Below are positions 15,562 through 22,154 of a stretch of DNA of 64,000 bases, piece by piece; position 1 is the first letter of the stretch, and each line of letters opens with the position of its first letter. Source of the DNA: CBDEGK01 sp965237855. Its GTDB lineage: Bacteria; Pseudomonadota; Gammaproteobacteria; Pseudomonadales; Halieaceae. Below the pieces are notes generated by a model. It was not told the DNA's origin and ran no database searches. It worked only from the letters and a program-made list of their open reading frames with translations. A program made the position numbers and the translations under genes. The stretch covers positions 310,001-374,000 of the forward strand of contig CBDEGK010000004.1 of the NCBI GenBank assembly GCA_965237855.1. Direction: 5' to 3'.

Positions 15562-16745
15562 GCAGCAGCTTCCGGCAACAACTTGTTGAGGATACTGGTG
15601 CATTCTGCCGGCTCCATGAAATGCGGCACGGAATAGCCAGCACCCTCGTCCACTGCCCGCTGCATTATGGCGGGAATATCGGCCACCCTTAGCTCTGCGA
15701 CCAGCTCGGGAATATCCACCGTGGCGTTGAGTTCACGCACCGCCGCGACAAAGTCCTCGGCCGTGTTCTTACCGATCGCCACCGCCAATTCTGTCAGTCG
15801 CTCACGACAGGACTCCAACGACATATCCAACACGTGGGGCAAGACCATGGCATTCGCCAGTCCGTGGGGTATACCGTATTCACCGCCAAACTGGTGAGCG
15901 ATGGCATGCACATTGCCCACGTTGACCAGGTTGATGGCCTGGCCTGCCATATAGGCGGCGTGCGCCATGGCATCACGCGCGGCTATATCACTACCTTGGC
16001 TGTAGGCCGTGGGCAGTTTTTCAAACACAATCTTGACGGCGGCCCGCGCCTTGTCCTTGGCATCACCGGCATCCCAAACACTGATGTAGGCCTCGATGGC
16101 ATGGGTCAGCGCGTCCATGCCAGTAGCGGCAGTGATATGCGGCGGCAAGCCGGTGAGTAGGGTGGCATCGATACAGGCGGCGGTGGGACCGAGGGTAGCA
16201 CCAGAAATAACACCCTTCTGGTGGGTTTCGGTATCAGAGATCACCGCCCCGCGGGTGGCTTCCGAGCCGGTTCCCGAGGTGGTCGGCACCGTATACAACG
16301 GCGGGATCGGGTTTTTGGCTTTACCGAAGCCAATAAAATTGCGCGGGTCACCGGGGTGGGTGACTGCCATGCCGATAATCTTGGCGGCATCCATAGCGGA
16401 GCCGCCACCAATAGCGATAATTCCGTCGCAGTTATTGTCCTGGTATACCTTCAAACCTTCCTCAACATGCTGGAAAGTGGGGTTGGGTAAAACGCCATCG
16501 TAGGTCACGGTTTCCACACCACTGCCGGCGAAGCCCACCAACACTTTGTCCACCAGACCCAGCTCAACCAGGGGCTTGTCGGTCACCACCAGCAACTTTT
16601 TCAGGCCCGTGTGGCCAATATGCCGACACATGGCCTGGGTACTGCGCTCTCCGGCAAACAACATATAGGAGGGAGGACCCATGAATTTCATCATGAAACC
16701 GGCGAATCCAATGAATAGGTCGTGTTTGAATTTACGAAATGACAT
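15558..16745 (-). CDS. iron-containing (group III) alcohol dehydrogenase
   Basis: A 395-residue NAD(P)-dependent alcohol dehydrogenase of the FucO/YqhD superfamily. The nucleotide-binding GGGSAMDAAK is at 113-122, TTSGTGSEATRGAV follows, and the metal ligands are D211, H215 (MDALTHAIEAY), H280 and H294 (VGNVHAIAH ... GIPHGLANA), with the 4- and 14-residue spacings expected for the family. The first 30 residues form an unusual hydrophobic extension (HDLFIGFAGFMMKFMGPPSYMLFAGE) that could help membrane association. It is the first gene of the unit and is translationally coupled to the P450. It likely oxidises the alcohol made by the P450 to an aldehyde or ketone. Confidence 0.92.
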   Translation of the reverse strand: MSFRKFKHDLFIGFAGFMMKFMGPPSYMLFAGERSTQAMCRHIGHTGLKKLLVVTDKPLVELGLVDKVLVGFAGSGVETVTYDGVLPNPTFQHVEEGLKVYQDNNCDGIIAIGGGSAMDAAKIIGMAVTHPGDPRNFIGFGKAKNPIPPLYTVPTTSGTGSEATRGAVISDTETHQKGVISGATLGPTAACIDATLLTGLPPHITAATGMDALTHAIEAYISVWDAGDAKDKARAAVKIVFEKLPTAYSQGSDIAARDAMAHAAYMAGQAINLVNVGNVHAIAHQFGGEYGIPHGLANAMVLPHVLDMSLESCRERLTELAVAIGKNTAEDFVAAVRELNATVDIPELVAELRVADIPAIMQRAVDEGAGYSVPHFMEPAECTSILNKLLPEAAA

Positions 16746-16835
16746 AACTCTGCACCCTGCTTATTTATCGTCTGAGAATATTGTGGCAAGGCATTATGTC
16801 CCGAGCCTCGCAGCCACTCCACCCACTAAATATAG

Positions 16836-19004
16836 TCAATTCTGGCCAACCCAGATTGGCGATGACCAGGCCCGATGCTCGACCTCGGCCAGGCAGTCAT
16901 CACTGCGATCCGTCTGACTGTGGCCGTAGCAAATATTGACGGCGATACATTCGCCCGTCTCATTGTATTCACAACGCAGGCCGGCGCCATTAATCGTCGG
17001 CGTTGCCTCCTGCACGGCTCGCAGGTAGTAGGCGGCGGTGCGATCCTGATCGAGGTAATCCGGGTCAGAAAATTCCACCTCGCACTCAGCACCTTCACAA
17101 TCGAAACTGCGCCAGGGGTCGATGATCAAATCTGCCAGATCCTCCTCGGGCGTCTGCTGGGGCAGTATCTTGATGACCTCCAGGCGCGCCAGCGAGTAGC
17201 GCTCATCCGAAGGGTTGTAACACTCCCCGCCACACAGGCGCTGTTGGTCCTGGCCCAGCGCAGTGCTGACGTAATCCGGGCAACCCGGTTTTTGTTTGAA
17301 GGCGGCCACGGCGCGGGCACGGAATTGGGGTTCAACCGATGAACTGACGGTCTGACCCATGGCCGAGGTCTTGCCATCGGCTCCAATATGATCAAACCAC
17401 AACAACATCCGTGGCCCCGACGTGCCATAGACCTCATTGCGCTTGAGCGCGGCCCATATTTGCTCACGATTGCGGCCTTCACTGTGGACCGCGGCCAGGC
17501 CCCCGGTATAGAGCATGGACACGTTGCGCTCGCGATTGAAAATAGTATTGGGGGTGGCTGATACCTGCTCCGGGCTTAGCAACTTCAGCTCGCCGTCAGG
17601 TTTGCGTTCGCCCCATTTCAGGCCGGTGCCAACAAAATCAATATTGCGGGCCCGGTCGACCTCCTTGTAACCGGTGCCGGGACGCGCGCTGTGGACATCA
17701 CTGGAGGCGATAAAGCCGAATTGAAAATGTCGGGGCTCACCGCTGCTGAAATCCGCCTGGGCGATTGCCGCCTGTGCCGATACAGCGGGACGCATGTCAT
17801 ACGCGGGCAAAAAACAATCCTCACATACACCGCAGTTCAACCACTCTTCCTGGCTGACATTAAACAGGGTGCTGTGGGCAGAGGGGCCCGCCGCTACCGC
17901 GTTTTGGCGCGCGTATTTAACGGCTTCCTCACAGCCCGCGCTGGCGGAGTCCTTACAGTGCTGACGTACAATTTCCCCGGCCTGCCAGCAGCAGGGTAAA
18001 TAACCGTCACTGGGTGGCGGGCAGTAGGCCGCACCGGTTTCATCGTAAGCCACCCCGCGCCAGGAGCGATACTCCTCGGAATTACCGTGGCCCGAATACA
18101 CTTCAATCATGGTCTGGCGTTGGGCATTGTGCATCTCCCCGGCCAATTGCTTTTTCCAGGTCGAACCCGGCGGGGTATACAGGCCCCAGCTATTGCCGTG
18201 GGGAATCACCAGGTAGTCATCACTCTGCTGCTCCAGGCGGGCAAACAGCTCCGTCGGTGTCTCCGCCGCCTCACGGCAATCCAGTGGCAACTCATCCACC
18301 GGCGTGTCGTCATCGCAAATCGGCACGGTAAACGTCTTGGCCGTGTACTTCAGATTGCGCCAGTGATCGGTGCGATGCTCGCCGTCGAACAACAAGCCCT
18401 TGATCGCCTCACTGACCAAACCGGCTGCATCCAGCTGCACATTGAAATTAGACAGGTCCGAGGCGGCGGCGATAGGCCGCGGTGGCAGCTCGTCATCCTC
18501 CAGCCCGGGAAAGATAATATTCTTGTGACCGTAATGACCCTCAGGTTTCGCACCATTCTGGGTCCATTCCCAACCGGTAAACGCCACGGTATCCGGCCTG
18601 TCACCAGTGACCGCGTTGCACTGGCGCATAGACTCACGGGTGCGCTGCCAGCGTTCCGGGGTCAGTGAAAAAGCGTGGTCGTTGATACTCCAGAAATCCA
18701 GCTGCGAACAGAAGCGGGCATAGTCACAGGCATCTGCGGGGGGATGGGCCCCCTCCCCGCCGAAAAAACTCAGGCTCTGTTCAAAGGCATCGGCGGAATA
18801 TGTGGTGTGCACGTGCAGGTCACCGAACAGTATCTGTGACTCGTCGGTGGCTGCCTCTATCGGGCGGGTCTGTGACACCACCTCGCCGGCTATTTCATAC
18901 TCTAGGTCTTCACAGGCCGCCAGGCCCAGACATAAAACCAGTAGTGCCAGTACTGCCGGTCTACTGCGTGAATGCTTGCTGGGTCGTTGCATAAAGATAA
19001 TCAC
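16836..19004 (-). CDS. DUF3604 family protein, predicted lipoprotein (PHP-like metal site)
   Basis: A 722-residue exported protein. Residues 1-30 are a signal peptide with lipobox LGLAAC31, predicting a lipidated periplasmic or outer-membrane protein. The DUF3604 core shows HxH at 64-66 (FGDLHVHTTYSADAF), DH at 109-110 (INDHAF), FTGWEWTQ, VIPHGNSW, YSGHGNSEE and a late ASSDVHSARPG, all candidate ligands for a metallohydrolase of PHP-like type. It is rich in cysteine (NCGVCEDC, LPCCW, LCGGECY), fitting an oxidising compartment. The GTG at 19004 follows AGGAGG; ATG 18992 is an alternative. It overlaps the end of the isomerase gene by 44 bases, so the two are coupled. No biochemical function is established for the family to my knowledge. 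It is more diverged than the other two copies here. Confidence 0.85.
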   Translation of the reverse strand: MIIFMQRPSKHSRSRPAVLALLVLCLGLAACEDLEYEIAGEVVSQTRPIEAATDESQILFGDLHVHTTYSADAFEQSLSFFGGEGAHPPADACDYARFCSQLDFWSINDHAFSLTPERWQRTRESMRQCNAVTGDRPDTVAFTGWEWTQNGAKPEGHYGHKNIIFPGLEDDELPPRPIAAASDLSNFNVQLDAAGLVSEAIKGLLFDGEHRTDHWRNLKYTAKTFTVPICDDDTPVDELPLDCREAAETPTELFARLEQQSDDYLVIPHGNSWGLYTPPGSTWKKQLAGEMHNAQRQTMIEVYSGHGNSEEYRSWRGVAYDETGAAYCPPPSDGYLPCCWQAGEIVRQHCKDSASAGCEEAVKYARQNAVAAGPSAHSTLFNVSQEEWLNCGVCEDCFLPAYDMRPAVSAQAAIAQADFSSGEPRHFQFGFIASSDVHSARPGTGYKEVDRARNIDFVGTGLKWGERKPDGELKLLSPEQVSATPNTIFNRERNVSMLYTGGLAAVHSEGRNREQIWAALKRNEVYGTSGPRMLLWFDHIGADGKTSAMGQTVSSSVEPQFRARAVAAFKQKPGCPDYVSTALGQDQQRLCGGECYNPSDERYSLARLEVIKILPQQTPEEDLADLIIDPWRSFDCEGAECEVEFSDPDYLDQDRTAAYYLRAVQEATPTINGAGLRCEYNETGECIAVNICYGHSQTDRSDDCLAEVEHRAWSSPIWVGQN

Positions 19005-19773
19005 TGGCCTCCTGCAGGGGCATGGCTTTTATAGCATTGCTGAATTGTTCGGTGCCCATCGGACAATCGACACCACTGTCTGACAAGATTGATGTCAGCC
19101 GTGGCCAGTCTACGCCCTCACCGGGGGCTACCCGGTGACCGAGGGTTTCCACGATAGTATCGTCATCAGCGTCGGCGCGCATGTCCGAGGTTTGCACCAT
19201 GTGAATCTTGTCACCGGGAATCGCTGCCAGCGCATCGTAGTCAGCGCCGGCACGAGCGAAATGCCAGGTATCAATCACGTAGCCCAGGTTGTCCTGACCA
19301 ACGGCCTCGACAATACGACGGGCGGAGGGAATATCCGGAATGGCCGTCCAGGGCAGAAACTCCAATGCGATCTTAAAGCGGTAGGAGGATGCTTCCCTGC
19401 ACTGCTCGCGCAACCGTGCAACGGCGGCAGCCTCATCCTGGAACGCCGCATCCATGCAGCCGGTCATGACAACATCGGGGTCGAAGACCTCGACCGCCGC
19501 CAGCATCACCTCCAGCTCCTGTAGATGAGTATCGCCTTCCGGCTGCGCCCAGGCGGTGAGAAACTCCAGCGAACTGGCGCGAATACCGTGTTGATCCAGC
19601 ACTGCCTTGACCGCCTCCAGGCTACCTAACTCCTGGCGTGCCTCATCAAGACTCATCAACCAAAAAGACATTTCCTCAAAGCCAGAACGGGCTGCCGCCG
19701 CTATCCGTTCCTCAAAGGAGTAGCCATCGGGCATGGTGGCGAAACACAGTAACTTCGTACGTGAGAAGCTCAT
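18961..19773 (-). CDS. sugar phosphate isomerase/epimerase family TIM-barrel protein
   Basis: A 270-residue AP-endonuclease-2-type TIM barrel. Likely metal or active-site residues are the glutamate in ALEFLPW, the aspartate and histidine in YVIDTWHFARAG (about 165-176), the histidine in KIHMVQTSDMR and the glutamate in MGTEQFS. Members isomerise or epimerise sugars, inositols and keto acids, or act as dehydratases. It is divergent from the VOC gene and overlaps the DUF3604 lipoprotein gene at its 3' end. Two dyads lie in its promoter region (19786-19819). No signal peptide, so it should act in the cytoplasm on a product of the pathway. Substrate unknown. Confidence 0.85.
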   Translation of the reverse strand: MSFSRTKLLCFATMPDGYSFEERIAAAARSGFEEMSFWLMSLDEARQELGSLEAVKAVLDQHGIRASSLEFLTAWAQPEGDTHLQELEVMLAAVEVFDPDVVMTGCMDAAFQDEAAAVARLREQCREASSYRFKIALEFLPWTAIPDIPSARRIVEAVGQDNLGYVIDTWHFARAGADYDALAAIPGDKIHMVQTSDMRADADDDTIVETLGHRVAPGEGVDWPRLTSILSDSGVDCPMGTEQFSNAIKAMPLQEASDYLYATTQQAFTQ

Positions 19774-19785
19774 TTCTTATCCTCG

Positions 19786-19819
19786 GAATGATTCATTCTA
19801 GATTAATACGTTTGTATTA
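19786..19819. promoter_or_regulatory. two operator-like dyads in a divergent promoter
   Basis: GAATGATTCATTC (19786-19798) is a perfect dyad around one base, and TAATAC-GTTT-GTATTA (19804-19819) is a second perfect dyad. They lie between the divergent isomerase (start 19773) and VOC (start 19869) genes. The first resembles the core of the palindrome beside the BetI-like gene (GAATGATCATTC at 641-652), differing by one extra central base. Confidence 0.55.
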
Positions 19820-19868
19820 TAATTGTAAAGCGCCTATAGTGCGCTACAACAGTGTAGAGGAGATTTTC

Positions 19869-20321
19869 ATGCCAGAATCCGTCCAGGAACAGCTGGATTT
19901 GCCGCCCATGGACCAGGTTGGTTTCGTCTATCGGAACCTGGAAGCGGCCATGGCGCTTTACGAACCCATGTTCGGCCCCTTCGAAGTACAGGAGTATGGC
20001 TCCTTCGATTACGAGTACCGCGGCAGCGTGGAGCCCGCCGAGTTGCGCATCGCCTTTGGCAAAAGCGGAGATATCGAGATCGAATTGATTGAGTGGGTAG
20101 CCGGCCCTACCCCCCACAAAGAATTCCTCGACCAGGGCCGCGAGGGCATGCACCACCTGCGCTTTCGCGTTGACAATGTGGATGCCAAAGTGGCCGAGGC
20201 GGAAAAAATAGGCTGGAAAACGGTGTGGTATAAACAGTTTGCCGAAGGCCTGGCCATGGCCTATATGGAGCGGGATAACGACCCTCTCCTCATCGAGTTC
20301 TTCGAAAATAATCACGAGTAA
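19869..20321 (+). CDS. VOC (glyoxalase/bleomycin-resistance) family protein
   Basis: A 150-residue protein from ATG 19869, with GAGGAG at 19857-19862 as a strong ribosome site; the open frame extends further upstream but without support. It has the paired beta-alpha-beta-beta-beta modules of the vicinal oxygen chelate fold: MDQVGFVYRNLEAAMALYEPMFG at the N-terminus, then EIELIEWVAG, GMHHLRFRVDNVDAKVAEAE and a final LLIEFFE. It resembles methylmalonyl-CoA epimerase-like members. The first metal ligand, usually histidine in a DHV motif, is Gln here (DQVGF), so metal binding may be altered. It is followed 5 bases later by an SDR gene, so the pair is an operon. Confidence 0.85.
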   Translation: MPESVQEQLDLPPMDQVGFVYRNLEAAMALYEPMFGPFEVQEYGSFDYEYRGSVEPAELRIAFGKSGDIEIELIEWVAGPTPHKEFLDQGREGMHHLRFRVDNVDAKVAEAEKIGWKTVWYKQFAEGLAMAYMERDNDPLLIEFFENNHE

Positions 20322-20326
20322 AGCGA

Positions 20327-21121
20327 ATGGACATTGCTGAATTCAAAGACCGCTACGGCCCAACCGTTGTCATCACCGGCGCCTCATCCGGTATCGGTGA
20401 ATCGTTTGCCCGACTGCTAGCGGCCATGGAACTGGACCTGGTGTTGGTGGCCCGGCGCCGTGACCGCCTCGATACCCTGGCCTCGGAGTTGAGCCGGGCC
20501 CACGATATGGCAGTGCAGATCTGTGTCTGTGATCTGGCTGAAGAGAACGCTATCGATCGGGTGATGAAAACCTGTAAGGGTAAAGACATCGGTCTGCTGA
20601 TCAGCAATGCCGGTTTCGGCATGAAGGGACCACACCAGGACAACGACCCGGCGACGATGCAGCAGATGCTGGCAGTCAATTGCCACGCCCCCATGTTGTT
20701 GAGCCAGCGCTTCATCCCGCAACTGCTCGAGCGCGGCAAGGGCGGCATCATCATCACCAGTTCGGTGGAAGGCCTGATGGGGTTTCCCTACTCCGTCCCC
20801 TACGCCGCCAGCAAGGCATTCACCAATAGCCTGTCGGAAGGCTTGTGGGGGGAGTTATCGCCCCAGGGCATCGATGTACTGGGCTTATGCCCCAGCAGCA
20901 CGGATACCGAAACTCATGACTTACAGGGTATCGATAAATCCACCCTGGAAGGCATGATGAGTCCAGAAGAGGTGGCGCAGGAAGCGCTGGATAATATTCA
21001 GAATGGCCCTATCTATATTGTGGGTGCCCACAATCAGGAAATGTTCGCCGGCGTTACCAATATGCCCAGGCGGGATGCCCTGTTGATGATGGGCGAGAGT
21101 ATGAAGGCGGTGCTGAGTTAG
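20327..21121 (+). CDS. SDR family NAD(P)-dependent oxidoreductase
   Basis: A 264-residue short-chain dehydrogenase. The cofactor loop TGASSGIGESFA begins near residue 17, arginines after the second strand (VARRRDRLDTL) favour NADP(H), and ISNAGFG matches the NAG motif. The catalytic Ser and YAASK are in ITSSVEGLMGFPYSVPYAASKAF. It resembles the DltE/short-chain acyl-reductase-like subgroup and is a recognisable paralog of the SDR at 24743-25597 (shared GESFARxLA and LVLxARR). It is cotranscribed with the VOC gene and converges with the LLM gene 20 bases away. Substrate unknown. Confidence 0.9.
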   Translation: MDIAEFKDRYGPTVVITGASSGIGESFARLLAAMELDLVLVARRRDRLDTLASELSRAHDMAVQICVCDLAEENAIDRVMKTCKGKDIGLLISNAGFGMKGPHQDNDPATMQQMLAVNCHAPMLLSQRFIPQLLERGKGGIIITSSVEGLMGFPYSVPYAASKAFTNSLSEGLWGELSPQGIDVLGLCPSSTDTETHDLQGIDKSTLEGMMSPEEVAQEALDNIQNGPIYIVGAHNQEMFAGVTNMPRRDALLMMGESMKAVLS

Positions 21122-21141
21122 CGGGCTACCGAGCTAAACAG

Positions 21142-21984
21142 TCAGAGCTCTCGCGCCCACTCCACTAACTGCATGTGGCTATCGAGCATCGCCAGGCTTG
21201 CGCTTTCATCGAGCGTGGGCAGGATGGTAATTATCCGGTTCACACCCTGCGCTGCCAGGTCGGCCAGCACCTCCTGGCTTTCTACCATCGCCATCGGCGA
21301 AATATCTATGTCGGCGATGCTGCGGCCGCGCGCGGCACAAGCCTCGGCTAGCTGGGCTATCTGATCGGTCAGATCGGTGGAAAACATCGGCAACCAGCCA
21401 TCGGCATACTCGGCGATTCGCTCTATCGCCCATTTTGATTGAGCGCCGACGTAGATCGGCAGGGGATCAGACTTCGGCTTCGGCTCAACCCACACCGGAT
21501 CGAAATCGACATACTGCCCATGAAACTCTGCGTCTTTTTGCGTCCAGCAGGCTCTCATGGCCAGCACATGTTCGCGCAGTACTTTCCAGCGATCCTCATA
21601 GGCCACCCCGTGATTCTCCATTTCCTCCGCATTCCAGCCAGCGCCGATACCAAACAGGAAGCGCCCGTCGGAGAGAGAGTCGAGAGACGCGACACGTTTC
21701 GCGAGTGAGATGGGGTGATGCTCCGGCACCAGGCAGATGCCGGTGCCAACCTTCAGTTTCTCCGTAACTGCAGCCATCTGCGCAAGAAAGGTAAAGGGCT
21801 CGTAGCTCTCCCAATAAATGCTGGGCAGGTCACCGCCTACCGGATACGGCGTGCGACGCGAGGCAGGAATATGGGTATGCTCCGTGACCCATACAGATTC
21901 AAACCCGCGTTCTTCCGCGGCTACTGCCAGCCGTGTCGGCTTGATGGAGTATTCGGTTGGAAACGTTGTTAAACCAATATGCAT
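21142..21984 (-). CDS. LLM-class oxidoreductase, TIGR03619-like (F420-type)
   Basis: A 280-residue TIM-barrel protein closely matching the mycobacterial Rv2161c-like group: THIPASRRTPYPVGGDLPS at about 37-55, FTFLAQMAAVTEKLKVGTG, VPEHHPISLAKRVASLDSLS and GIGAGWNAEEMENHG are characteristic. Enzymes of this group are predicted to use the deazaflavin F420, but an FMN-dependent reaction is not excluded in proteobacteria. The ATG is preceded by AAAGGAAAG on the minus strand. About 35 bases upstream is the 11-mer CATTAGTCTAA (22019-22029), identical to part of the operator of the TetR gene at 34448. It stands alone between convergent and head-on neighbours. Confidence 0.88.
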   Translation of the reverse strand: MHIGLTTFPTEYSIKPTRLAVAAEERGFESVWVTEHTHIPASRRTPYPVGGDLPSIYWESYEPFTFLAQMAAVTEKLKVGTGICLVPEHHPISLAKRVASLDSLSDGRFLFGIGAGWNAEEMENHGVAYEDRWKVLREHVLAMRACWTQKDAEFHGQYVDFDPVWVEPKPKSDPLPIYVGAQSKWAIERIAEYADGWLPMFSTDLTDQIAQLAEACAARGRSIADIDISPMAMVESQEVLADLAAQGVNRIITILPTLDESASLAMLDSHMQLVEWAREL

Positions 21985-22018
21985 GGAGACTTTCCTTTTC
22001 TTATGGTTAGGAATTACA

Positions 22019-22029
22019 CATTAGTCTAA
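22019..22029. promoter_or_regulatory. half-operator matching the RND/TetR operator
   Basis: CATTAGTCTAA is an exact 11-base match to 34409-34419, the right half of the dyad in front of the TetR gene at 34448. Here the left half (ATTACA) does not fit. It lies in the upstream region of the LLM gene starting at 21984. Confidence 0.3.
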
Positions 22030-22089
22030 CAAATGATTGGGATTGCTCCCCGAGAAGGATACGCGTGAATTAGAGAAAGGGACGCGCAT

Positions 22090-22116
22090 AAAAAAGCCTC
22101 CATTAAGGAGGCTTTT
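22090..22116 (-). terminator. intrinsic terminator of the first TonB receptor gene
   Basis: On the minus strand AAAAGCCTCC-TTAAT-GGAGGCTTTT makes a perfect 10-bp stem ending in a run of six T (complement of 22090-22095), about 39 bases past the receptor stop. A second, slightly imperfect hairpin (22122-22143, CCGGCAAC/GTTGTCGG) lies between stop and terminator. Confidence 0.9.
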
Positions 22117-22154
22117 GTAGTCCGGCAACGTCCGTGTTGTCGGCCGGTCGATGC

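Noticed and set aside
15562..15603. 14-codon extension of the P450
   Set aside because: ATG 15561 gives a normal N-terminus and a classic ATGA overlap with the upstream gene.
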